Origin: Dehalococcoidales bacterium | Lineage (GTDB): Bacteria > Chloroflexota > Dehalococcoidia > Dehalococcoidales > JAFGLR01 | Direction of reading: 5' to 3' | NCBI GenBank assembly: GCA_016927955.1 | Contig: JAFGLR010000054.1 | Location: 1 to 39,675, forward strand | DNA length: 39,675 nt | In this document: positions 16,119 to 23,053 of the stretch, piece by piece | Position numbering within the stretch: the stretch's first letter is position 1 | Layout: every line of letters begins with the position of its first letter | Made by a program: the position numbers and the translations under genes | The notes under the pieces: generated by a model | Database searches by the model: none | What the model saw: the letters and a program-made list of their open reading frames with translations, nothing else | Told to the model about the DNA's origin: nothing

Positions 16119-16220
16119 GCGCAACAGCGTCTTGCCTTTATTGCCCTTTAGTCGGGATTAGACTTTTGAGTAAGACGCGTCGGGTATACGCTAAAAATAA
16201 AAACTAATCGGAGGTACGAA

Positions 16221-16439
16221 ATGGTAACTAAAGTAAAGTCGGACACTATTACTCGTCGCGAAGTCGCTAAAGCGCTAAAAGCTTTCCGCGCTACAGCGAA
16301 AGTAAAGGTCGATGAAGCCCTAGTCGATAAAAGCGAAGATTATCGCGAAGCGTTCTGGCGAGGATTCGATATAGCGCGAGAACTCGGTCGTAACGAACTC
16401 GACTGGATATTCGAAAAGGCAGGTATCGATAATGACTAA
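16221..16439 (+). CDS. Small unknown protein
   Basis: Seventy-two residues, helical and charged, with no recognised domain. GGAGGT lies seven bases before the ATG at 16221. The stop overlaps the start of the next gene by eight bases, so the two are probably translated together. It belongs to the rightward operon controlled at 15720-15748. Confidence 0.6.
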   Translation: MVTKVKSDTITRREVAKALKAFRATAKVKVDEALVDKSEDYREAFWRGFDIARELGRNELDWIFEKAGIDND

Positions 16440-16659
16440 GAAAGCTAATTACATTCTTGTCTCGACCGGTAAATGTCCTCACGATAACGCTAAGCTCGAA
16501 GACGCTGTCGCGTGTAAGGGCATCGGCGTTACTCGCGTTTGTAAGAAGTGTAAACATAAGTGGTACTTAAACGAGAAGATACACACTTGTAAATGTCAGA
16601 CGTGTTCGACCGAGAAGCGTAAAGCGAAGAAAGTAAGCGAGGTTAAAAATGAAAACTAA
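16432..16659 (+). CDS. Small zinc-ribbon-like protein
   Basis: Seventy-five residues with several Cys pairs: CPHD near residue 15, CKKCKHKW (about 37-44) and CKCQTC (about 53-58), a pattern for one or two structural zinc sites. The C-terminus is Lys-rich, so nucleic-acid binding is plausible. It overlaps the gene before it by eight bases and the HTH frame after it by eleven, placing it in the same transcription and translation unit as the integrase N-terminal frame. A recombination directionality or regulatory role would fit but is not shown. Confidence 0.6.
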   Translation: MTKKANYILVSTGKCPHDNAKLEDAVACKGIGVTRVCKKCKHKWYLNEKIHTCKCQTCSTEKRKAKKVSEVKNEN

Positions 16660-16954
16660 ATCGTTAAGACAAGTCGCAAGAGAGCTAAACGTATCACCGA
16701 GTTATCTATCTCAAGTACTTAACGGTAAACGACCCTCGACCGATAAACTGTTAAGCAACTCCGACTTTAAAGTGTTAAGCGCTGTTAAGCAAAATGTTAA
16801 CCAAGATATTAGCGCTAGCTCGCTAAATCGACAAGCTCGCGATAGTTGTGGAGCCAGCGATAGGAATCGAACCTACGACCCGCGCTTTACGAAAGCGCTG
16901 CTCTACCGACTGAGCTACGCTGGCCTGATGCTATATATGAGAAAGTTGCGTTAA
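16649..16954 (+). CDS. HTH protein: N-terminal part of the split integrase frame
   Basis: In the integrated state this is a 101-residue ORF. Residues 1-35 form a Cro/C1-type helix-turn-helix (SLRQVARELNVSPSYLSQVL), followed by a polar linker. From 16849 the frame runs through the attachment core, antisense to tRNA-Thr, and ends in 18 host-derived residues before TAA at 16952. In the excised circle the same frame would leave the core into 8196 and continue through the whole integrase to 9003. Phase agrees: the core GCC codon is in frame at both 16853 and 8152, and the junction codon is Ala either way (GCG or GCT). GAGG lies before the ATG. It is the last gene of the operator-controlled rightward operon. 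Confidence 0.8.
   Translation: MKTKSLRQVARELNVSPSYLSQVLNGKRPSTDKLLSNSDFKVLSAVKQNVNQDISASSLNRQARDSCGASDRNRTYDPRFTKALLYRLSYAGLMLYMRKLR
16849..16896. repeat. attR: 48-bp attachment core within intact tRNA-Thr
   Basis: This is the second copy of the 48-bp direct repeat. Here it is continuous with the 5' half of the tRNA, so the host gene is restored by integration. The core runs from the CCA end through the T arm and into the anticodon loop, the usual crossover zone for tyrosine integrases at tRNA genes. Confidence 0.95.
16849..16924 (-). tRNA. tRNA-Thr (anticodon CGU)
   Basis: Read on the minus strand: acceptor GCCAGCG pairs with CGCTGGC, followed by discriminator T and an encoded CCA. The D arm is GCTC..GAGC, anticodon stem GCGCT/AGCGC with loop TTCGTAA (anticodon CGT), and T arm TAGG-TTCGAAT-CCTA. 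All arms are intact. Its 3' half is the attachment core of the element. The element's HTH ORF is read antisense across the whole gene. Confidence 0.95.
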
Positions 16955-17030
16955 ATTAGCGTTATAACAATTCTCTTATACACTCAATTATAGGCGAACA
17001 AGCGTCCTTTGTAAAAGTGATTTAAGGGGC

Positions 17031-17816
17031 TTACCCGTTAACGTAAAGTATCGTGCCGACCATAGCCACAATATTCCATAGACTGTGTAAAATAATGGTG
17101 CTCCATAGTGATTTAGTTACCAACCGGATAATACCGAGAGCTATGCCTAATACCAGTACAGTGACTATACCGTAAGTACTATATTGAATATGCAGCAAAG
17201 CCCAGAATAGAGATGTAAAAACAACCGCCCAGGCAGCTCCCAAACGCGATTCTTTAAGACCCACAAAGAGGAAACCGCGGAAAAAAGCTTCTTCGAATAA
17301 CGGGGCAAATACGGCCACGGCAACCCACAATAAAACCGGCCAGGTAGCAGTCTGATAAGCATTGGAAGTAAAACCGTCATCTTCCGAAATGTTCCAGACC
17401 TCTGGGAGGAATGATGATATAAGAAGTAATACGACAACAACAGCCGCCGAAATTAAAAAGGCCTTTTTGGGGATTGATGCCAATCCCAAATAGTCGCAAA
17501 GACCGGCCCCTTTGCGGATTTTAATGAAGAGAACGATAAAACCAAGACCGAAAACAGCCGATACAATCGTAGCGATGGATACCAAATCGCCATTGGTCGC
17601 CAGTTCTAAAATTGCCTGTGTATCGAAAGCACCGGGATTACTTATTAGCCGGTTGAAAACAAATACGACTGCAACTACAGTTTGAGCTATGAAATAAACG
17701 GTAAAAATGACGAGACTAAAGCCGACAGTCGGCCAGCCGCCCCAGATTTTTCCCTTTGGTTTAGCGGCTTCAGGCACCGGAGGAATCCTATTCGATTGTA
17801 TGATTTCAGGTTCCAC
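17031..17816 (-). CDS. CPBP-family intramembrane metalloprotease
   Basis: A 261-residue integral membrane protein with about seven hydrophobic segments. The CPBP (CAAX protease/bacteriocin-processing, Abi) motifs are present in order: FEEAFFRGF (EExxxR) near residue 175, HIQY near 210, and HSLWN near 245, which supply the zinc-binding Glu and His residues. A Pro-rich cytoplasmic N-terminus precedes the first membrane segment. Substrate unknown; family members process prenylated or peptide substrates or act in bacteriocin self-immunity. It lies just beyond tRNA-Thr and has host-type composition, so it is probably not part of the element. Confidence 0.9.
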   Translation of the reverse strand: MEPEIIQSNRIPPVPEAAKPKGKIWGGWPTVGFSLVIFTVYFIAQTVVAVVFVFNRLISNPGAFDTQAILELATNGDLVSIATIVSAVFGLGFIVLFIKIRKGAGLCDYLGLASIPKKAFLISAAVVVVLLLISSFLPEVWNISEDDGFTSNAYQTATWPVLLWVAVAVFAPLFEEAFFRGFLFVGLKESRLGAAWAVVFTSLFWALLHIQYSTYGIVTVLVLGIALGIIRLVTKSLWSTIILHSLWNIVAMVGTILYVNG

Positions 17817-18022
17817 GAAATCTCCTGCATTATCCGTACTTAAATATTTTTACGGACATTTTTACCATATATTACCAGTTAAAGAATGAATTAGTCCAGA
17901 TAGACCTCGGAAAAGCTGAAAATAATATTCTTACTATTCCGGTATAGTTAATATGATATCGTGTTATAATATATTAACTTTAAAGGAACTATTGCTAACA
18001 TATTTATTAAGGAGGCAAGCTA

Positions 18023-18187
18023 ATGGCTGTAAAAGAGGTTGGTGAAGTATACAAGTGCAATATCTGCGGTAATGTAGTACGAGTCGTAAAAGTTGGCGGG
18101 GGGACACTGGTATGCTGCGGGCGGGATATGGAGAGAATTAAAGAAGAACCTTCTCGAGTTGCCAATTTACCCGATTCCGGGCGCTAA
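18023..18187 (+). CDS. Desulforedoxin-like rubredoxin-type iron protein
   Basis: A 54-residue protein resembling desulforedoxin and the N-terminal domain of desulfoferrodoxin. The motif [10 protein letters not shown] supplies CxxC and TLVCCGRDM the adjacent Cys pair, together binding one Fe(SCys)4 centre. AAGGAGG lies seven bases before the ATG. No superoxide-reductase domain follows, so it is a stand-alone electron carrier. Such proteins are characteristic of strict anaerobes and act in oxidative-stress defence. A TATAAT at 17965-17970 may be its -10 box. Confidence 0.85.
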   Translation: MAVKEVGEVYKCNICGNVVRVVKVGGGTLVCCGRDMERIKEEPSRVANLPDSGR

Positions 18188-18189
18188 AA

Positions 18190-18208
18190 AGAAATCCGGC
18201 GGATTTTT
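18190..18208. terminator. Short hairpin between convergent genes
   Basis: AAATCC-GGC-GGATTT followed by TT lies between the desulforedoxin gene and the convergent zinc-ribbon gene. The six-base stem is modest, so termination strength is uncertain. Confidence 0.4.
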
Positions 18209-18226
18209 ACCTGCCACTAAAGACAA

Positions 18227-18436
18227 TTATCTCTTCCAGAACATCAAACGCTGCCACCACGGTTCGCCGTAGCCTTTAACCGTAAAGGAATGCTCGCAAC
18301 GGGCACATCGCCAGACCTTGAATTTTTTATTGTAATAGGTATTGGTGCTGCCGCATTTCGGACATTTTGTCCTCAGCTTTTTCGCAGTATCTTTATCCAG
18401 ATTTTTCCAATAATTATCCGACCACTCCGGCCTCAT
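18227..18436 (-). CDS. Small zinc-ribbon protein
   Basis: Sixty-nine residues with a clear zinc ribbon: CPKCGS at about 25-30 and CARCEHSF at about 44-51. The C-terminus is Trp-rich (GEPWWQRLMFWKR) and may touch the membrane. It lies 65 bp downstream of uvrC on the same strand. No function can be assigned beyond zinc binding. Confidence 0.65.
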   Translation of the reverse strand: MRPEWSDNYWKNLDKDTAKKLRTKCPKCGSTNTYYNKKFKVWRCARCEHSFTVKGYGEPWWQRLMFWKR

Positions 18437-18501
18437 TAAACTCTCCCGATTTAAGTAATTTGTTTGTATCCCGGGCTTTAGTACTAATACCGTTTCCCGC
18501 T

Positions 18502-20325
18502 TTAGGTTTGTTTTTTAATGTTTTCCGCTATCCGGCGGGTCATACCCTCAGCAGTCATCAGTTCTTCGACAGACGCCTGTTGAATTCCCCGGACGGAGCC
18601 GAAGCGACGCAGTAACGACCGCTTACGCCGCGGCCCAATACCGGAAATACCGTCTAATACAGAGGTAAAGGTCTCCCGTTTGTGCACTTTCCGGTGATAT
18701 CCGATAGCGAAGCGGTGAGCTTCATCCCGAACTCGCTGTAATAGCTGTAATCCTCCGGAAGTATGGGGTAATATAATCGGTTTACTGCGTCCCGGCACAA
18801 AAATCTCTTCCTTTTCTTTAGCCAATCCGGCAACAGGTATATCAGCGACACCAAGCTCACTCATTACTTTGTGTACGGCGTGCAACTGGCCTTTACCGCC
18901 GTCGATTAAGACGAGCTCAGGGAGGACGGCCCATTCTTCGCTGGAAACCTCGCTGCGGACCCGTTTAAAGCGGCGGCTGATGACTTCCTGCAACATCGCA
19001 AAATCGTTGGCACCTGGTATTGTTTTGATTTTGAAGCGGCGGTAATGGGATGACTTCGATTTACCGCTTTCGAAAACAACCATACTGCCCACGGCGTCCT
19101 GCCCCTGGATATTCGAGATGTCATAACCCTCGATACGCTCCGGTAATTTTGCCAGCTTTAATTCCTTTTGTAACTCGGCTAATGCAGCTACCAGTTGCCC
19201 GGGTGCGGCAAGCTGCTTGATTTTCATTTGCTCCAGACTCTGCCGGGCGTTCTCCGCCACAGTATTCATCAGGGCCTTTTTATGACCGCGGCGGGGCACT
19301 TCAATAACTACTCTACCACCCCGTTTTTCCCTGAGCCAGTGTGCAATAAGGGTCTTATCTTCAATAGGATGCTGTAATAATATTAGAGATGGTATATAGG
19401 TTGCGTTATCATAATACTGTTTCACAAATCCGGTCATTATCTTTACCGGTTCTTCCTGTCGAACACCCTGTAATGTGAAACTCTCACGACCGATGAGTCG
19501 GTCGTTACGGATAAAGAATACCTGGACGTAAGCCTGGTCGCGGTCGACGACGAAGGCGATAACGTCCTGCTCTCCTTTGACCTTAGCGGCAAACCGCTGA
19601 GCTTCAATGACATTGGACACACCCTGAATCTGGTCGCGCAGGCGGGCCGCCAGTTCAAAATTAAGGGCAGCCGAAGCAGTCTCCATCTTACGTTTGAGTT
19701 CTTTAACGACATCTTCCTGTTTGCCTTCCAGGAAAAGGATAATCTGCCGGATTACTGCATCATATTCTTCCTTAGTGACGGCTCCAATACAGGGCCCGAG
19801 ACAGTTTTTAATGTGGTACTCCAGACAGGGCTGGCTGGCAGCTCCGGTAATCGGTTTATCGCAGGAACGGGTGGGAAAGATATTCTTAATCATTTTCAGG
19901 GTCTGGCGAACCGACCAAGAACTGGCAAAGGGCCCGAAATAACGCGCCCCGTCCTTTTCCCAGCGCCGGGTGATACAGACACGCGGCCATTCATTATTAA
20001 TATCGATTTTAAGGTAAGGAAAACTCTTGTCATCTTTCAGGCGAATGTTGAAATGCGGCCGGTGCTGCTTGATAAGATTCAACTCCAGGATTACCGCTTC
20101 CTGTTCCGAGCCGGTAACAAAAAAATCGATATCGTGAATAAGCGAGACCAGTTGTTCGGTTTTCGGTGTCAACCCCTGCTTAGAACCGAAATAAGACCGG
20201 ACCCGATTGCGCAGGCTGGTTGCTTTACCGACATAGAGTATCGTACCGTCGGCGCGCTTCATCAGGTAAACACCGGGGTTAACCGGTAAATTTTTAAGCT
20301 GTTCGGATATTAATAAACTAGCCAT
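18502..20325 (-). CDS. uvrC: UvrC, excinuclease ABC subunit C
   Basis: A 607-residue protein of normal UvrC length. The N-terminal GIY-YIG nuclease (PGVYLMKRADGTILYVGKAT) makes the 3' incision; a UVR motif follows near residue 205-235 (KRKMETASAALNFELAARLR) and contacts UvrB; the RNase-H-like domain (IEGYDISNIQGQDAVGSMVV) makes the 5' incision; and two C-terminal helix-hairpin-helix motifs (GISGIGPRRKRSLLRRFGSV) bind DNA. It acts with UvrA and UvrB in nucleotide excision repair. All domains look intact. Confidence 0.97.
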   Translation of the reverse strand: MASLLISEQLKNLPVNPGVYLMKRADGTILYVGKATSLRNRVRSYFGSKQGLTPKTEQLVSLIHDIDFFVTGSEQEAVILELNLIKQHRPHFNIRLKDDKSFPYLKIDINNEWPRVCITRRWEKDGARYFGPFASSWSVRQTLKMIKNIFPTRSCDKPITGAASQPCLEYHIKNCLGPCIGAVTKEEYDAVIRQIILFLEGKQEDVVKELKRKMETASAALNFELAARLRDQIQGVSNVIEAQRFAAKVKGEQDVIAFVVDRDQAYVQVFFIRNDRLIGRESFTLQGVRQEEPVKIMTGFVKQYYDNATYIPSLILLQHPIEDKTLIAHWLREKRGGRVVIEVPRRGHKKALMNTVAENARQSLEQMKIKQLAAPGQLVAALAELQKELKLAKLPERIEGYDISNIQGQDAVGSMVVFESGKSKSSHYRRFKIKTIPGANDFAMLQEVISRRFKRVRSEVSSEEWAVLPELVLIDGGKGQLHAVHKVMSELGVADIPVAGLAKEKEEIFVPGRSKPIILPHTSGGLQLLQRVRDEAHRFAIGYHRKVHKRETFTSVLDGISGIGPRRKRSLLRRFGSVRGIQQASVEELMTAEGMTRRIAENIKKQT

Positions 20326-20442
20326 AATCTATTATCAATTTTAACAGATTTGATAAATTTACGATTTACCCTGCATATAGTTTGAGGTGGGTATAATATT
20401 ATGTTAAAATAACTCCGAGTTCTGTTTAATAGGTAGACAAAG

Positions 20443-21354
20443 ATGATTAATGAAGAAATTGAAAGCTTTTTAAATTACCTGACGGTTGAAAAAGGGTATT
20501 CGGACAATACAGTGATGGCTTACCGGAACGACCTGTTCGATTTGGTTAAATATGCCGAAGCCGAGGCAGCGAAGATAAACACGATGCCTAACTGGGAAAG
20601 CTTCGGCAGGCAGGGAGTACTGGGTTATATCCTGCAACTAAAAGAACGGAACTATGCCGCCACTACCGTAGCCCGTAAGGTCGCCGCTACCAAGTCGTTT
20701 TTCAGTTTTATGGTCGCAGAAAGCAAGCTAAGAGATAACCCCACTGATAACATCGGTTCACCGCATATCGGCAAATCTCTACCCAAGACACTTTCGATAA
20801 GCCAGATTAGACAACTGCTGGACCAACCCGCACAACAGGATACGCTTGAAGCAAAACGGGACAAGGCGATGCTGGAACTGCTTTATGCCAGCGGCATGAG
20901 AGTCAGTGAACTGGTCGCTCTCAACGTAGGTGATGTTAATACCAGTGAAAATTTCGTAAAGTGTTTCGGTAAAGGGAACAAAGAAAGACTAATTCCTATT
21001 TACGAACGAGCCTCACGCACGGTAGGAGAGTATACGAACGAGACGCGTCCCAAACTTGTCCGCGCTAAAGGCGAAAATGCTCTTTTCCTTAACCCGCGCG
21101 GGGAAAGACTAACCAGGCAGGGATTCTGGCAGAAGCTTAAAGAATATGCCAAAGCAGCACATTTAGAAGGAAAAATCAGCCCCCATACCCTGCGGCACAG
21201 CTTTGCTACTCATATGCTCAGCGGCGGAGCTAATCTAAGGTCGGTACAGGAACTGTTAGGGCATGCTAATATATCCACGACCCAGGTATACACGCATCTG
21301 ACGTCAGACCAAATCCGGCAAACCTATGAGAAATCGCATCCCAGAGCTAAATAA
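20443..21354 (+). CDS. Xer-type tyrosine recombinase
   Basis: A 303-residue protein with the XerC/XerD/XerA layout: an N-terminal SAM-like domain (FLNYLTVEKGYSDNTVMAYR) and a catalytic domain with Arg in YASGMRVSELVAL, HTLRHSFATH, GHANISTTQ and the nucleophilic Tyr in VYTHLT. The length and absence of phage features suggest the chromosome dimer-resolution recombinase acting at dif, though XerC and XerD cannot be told apart here. It is followed at short spacing by the small membrane protein and pcm. Confidence 0.88.
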   Translation: MINEEIESFLNYLTVEKGYSDNTVMAYRNDLFDLVKYAEAEAAKINTMPNWESFGRQGVLGYILQLKERNYAATTVARKVAATKSFFSFMVAESKLRDNPTDNIGSPHIGKSLPKTLSISQIRQLLDQPAQQDTLEAKRDKAMLELLYASGMRVSELVALNVGDVNTSENFVKCFGKGNKERLIPIYERASRTVGEYTNETRPKLVRAKGENALFLNPRGERLTRQGFWQKLKEYAKAAHLEGKISPHTLRHSFATHMLSGGANLRSVQELLGHANISTTQVYTHLTSDQIRQTYEKSHPRAK

Positions 21355-21377
21355 TTCCCTTTTTGGAAGGAATATAT

Positions 21378-21641
21378 ATGTCTAAATCAAAACGCAGACA
21401 ACAGTATCAAAAAGCGAATAAGACACCGGTGGTACCGACCGAAACAGCCACAACTGCAACGGCCAAACCGGCCGCTACCAAGACAACATCCCCGGCTACC
21501 CCGCGGCAATCCGAACGGCCGCTCACCGTGACTGCCAGACATCCTTATGTCACCAGTGAATTGAAAAGAATTGGTATTTTAACTCTGATTATGTTGGTCG
21601 TCCTGTTCGTTCTGGCTTTTATATTACCCCGCTTTATTTAA
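21378..21641 (+). CDS. Small single-pass membrane protein
   Basis: Eighty-seven residues: a basic N-terminus (MSKSKRRQQYQKANK), a Thr/Ala/Pro-rich linker and one C-terminal membrane helix (IGILTLIMLVVLFVLAFILP). ATG at 21378 is chosen because GGAAGG lies seven bases upstream; a TTG at 21363 overlaps the site. It sits 23 bp after xer and 11 bp before pcm, so it is probably co-transcribed. The function is not recognised; the topology suggests a cytoplasmic tail held at the membrane. Confidence 0.7.
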   Translation: MSKSKRRQQYQKANKTPVVPTETATTATAKPAATKTTSPATPRQSERPLTVTARHPYVTSELKRIGILTLIMLVVLFVLAFILPRFI

Positions 21642-21652
21642 TATGGTGTTAA

Positions 21653-22294
21653 ATGGATTTTACCGCCGCCAGAGCCCGGCTGATTGATTCTTTCGGTAAC
21701 GATATTTATGACACGCGGGTACTTGAGGCAATGAAACGGGTACCCCGGGAACTTTTTGTGCCGCTCTCATCCCGCTCATTAGCCTATCATGACATGCCCT
21801 TACCAATTGGATACAACCAGACTATATCGCAGCCTTATATCATCGCCCTGATGACCCAATCACTCAAGTTGACCGGTAATGAAAAAGTCCTGGAATTAGG
21901 TACCGGCAGCGGCTATCAGGCAGCTATCCTGGCAGAATTAGCCCGGCAAGTCGTCAGCACCGAGCGTTACCCGGTACTGGCGGAAAACGCCGCAGCCTTG
22001 CTCAAACAGCTGGGTTACAATAACGTTTCGGTACATATTGCCGAAGATACTTTAGGTTGGCAAAGAGAAGCCCCGTATGACGCTATTATCGTCACCGCGG
22101 GAGCCCCACAAATTCCTGAGGAACTGGTGACCCAACTTACCATCGGAGGGAGAATGGTAATACCTGTTGGCACACGTGAATTACAACAACTATGCAAAAT
22201 AACCCGCACCGCCGATAAATATGAAATAACCGACCTAGGCGGTTGTTACTTCGTTCCGCTAATCGGGCGCGGGGCTTGGGAAAATAAGGAATAA
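21653..22294 (+). CDS. pcm: Protein-L-isoaspartate O-methyltransferase
   Basis: A 213-residue SAM-dependent methyltransferase of the PIMT family, which repairs isoaspartyl residues in aged proteins. The family motif around GYNQTISQPYIIALMTQ is followed by the SAM-binding motif VLELGTGSGYQAAILA (motif I). Other conserved segments are YDAIIVTAGAPQIPEELV and GGRMVIPVG. Length is normal. It lies nine bases before the nitroreductase gene. Confidence 0.93.
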   Translation: MDFTAARARLIDSFGNDIYDTRVLEAMKRVPRELFVPLSSRSLAYHDMPLPIGYNQTISQPYIIALMTQSLKLTGNEKVLELGTGSGYQAAILAELARQVVSTERYPVLAENAAALLKQLGYNNVSVHIAEDTLGWQREAPYDAIIVTAGAPQIPEELVTQLTIGGRMVIPVGTRELQQLCKITRTADKYEITDLGGCYFVPLIGRGAWENKE

Positions 22295-22303
22295 GGATTA
22301 TTA

Positions 22304-22858
22304 ATGGACATTTTTGAAGTTATTTATAACCGGCACAGTATCCGCAAATACAAACCCGACCCGGTAGGCGATGAAGACCTGGCAAAAATTCTTGAGGCCG
22401 CCCGGCAGGCACCTTCCTGGAAGAATTCACAATGCTGGCGCTTTATCATAATAAATAATCAAGCTACGAAAAACGCCCTAGCGGAATGCCTTCCACCGCA
22501 TAATCCGGCTGCCAACGCAATCAGGGAAGCACCGTTAACCGTTGTCGCCTGTGCAGAAATCGGTAAATCAGGCTACGGGACCGAGGAACCGGAAACGGAC
22601 AAGGGCGATTACTGGTATATGTATGATACCGGACTGGCCATGGAACACATAGTTCTAGCAGCAGCCGCACTGGGACTGGGTACGGTACACGTGGGAATGT
22701 TCGATGCCCCGAAAGCCGCAGCTTTGTTAAACGTACCTGCCGGTTACTGCGTTGTCGCCATGACACCGCTCGGCTACCCGGTAAAACCGGCAACAGCCAG
22801 ACCGCGCAAGGAAATCTCTGAAATCGTTTATTACGATAAATTCGGAGGCACCAGATAG
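22304..22858 (+). CDS. Nitroreductase-family FMN oxidoreductase
   Basis: A 184-residue protein with the start typical of the family (IFEVIYNRHSIRKYKPDPV), the FMN-contacting RQAPSWKNSQCWRFIII segment and the C-terminal LGLGTVHVGMF and LGYP motifs. It probably works as a homodimer using NAD(P)H. Substrate unknown; small single-domain members reduce nitroaromatics, quinones or act in flavin metabolism. It is the last gene of the xer-pcm group before a 195-bp gap. Confidence 0.88.
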   Translation: MDIFEVIYNRHSIRKYKPDPVGDEDLAKILEAARQAPSWKNSQCWRFIIINNQATKNALAECLPPHNPAANAIREAPLTVVACAEIGKSGYGTEEPETDKGDYWYMYDTGLAMEHIVLAAAALGLGTVHVGMFDAPKAAALLNVPAGYCVVAMTPLGYPVKPATARPRKEISEIVYYDKFGGTR

Positions 22859-22987
22859 ATAAATTCGGTATTCCGAATAAGATAAGCCCGTAATAAATAT
22901 CTAGTGATAGCGGCCAGTCTATTAATACCGGCCACTTTTAGAGAAATACTGTTAACAACCCTGTTCTTGCCTCATTAGTTTCGTTAC

Positions 22988-23017
22988 TTGCCGTATCTAA
23001 CTCACTACAGTTATAAT
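22988..23017 (+). promoter_or_regulatory. Probable promoter of the EF-G-like gene
   Basis: TTGCCG (22988-22993) and TATAAT (23012-23017) are separated by 18 bp. The perfect -10 box makes this a reasonable promoter for the gene at 23054, whose AGGAAGGAG site lies at about 23033-23041. Confidence 0.5.
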
Positions 23018-23053
23018 ATCAAGGGCGATTCTAGGAAGGAGATTTTTGTTTAG

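Larger units (their letters stand above)
8148..16896. mobile_element. Integrated virus-like element (satellite or remnant prophage) in tRNA-Thr
   Basis: The element is bounded by a perfect 48-bp direct repeat (8148-8195 and 16849-16896) equal to the 3' half of tRNA-Thr including CCA. One core plus the unique part would make a circle of 8,701 bp. Contents: split tyrosine integrase with HTH, RepA-like helicase, HK97-type capsid protein, tape-measure protein, XRE regulator and small unknown proteins. No terminase, portal, head protease, tail-fibre or lysis gene is visible. Codon and word use differ sharply from the flanks (rich in TCGA, CGTA and TACG words; no GATC or CATG seen). This fits a phage satellite or a stripped-down prophage better than a complete phage. 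Confidence 0.9.

Noticed and set aside
16093-16184. CCCGACG/CGTCGGG inverted repeat after the 113-residue gene
   Set aside because: The arms are 78 bases apart and only 7 bp long, with CG-rich words common in this element; not convincing as a structure.
22905-22940. GGCC-containing inverted repeat after the nitroreductase gene as a terminator
   Set aside because: The stem has mismatches and a long loop; the following T run is short. Possible but not supportable.
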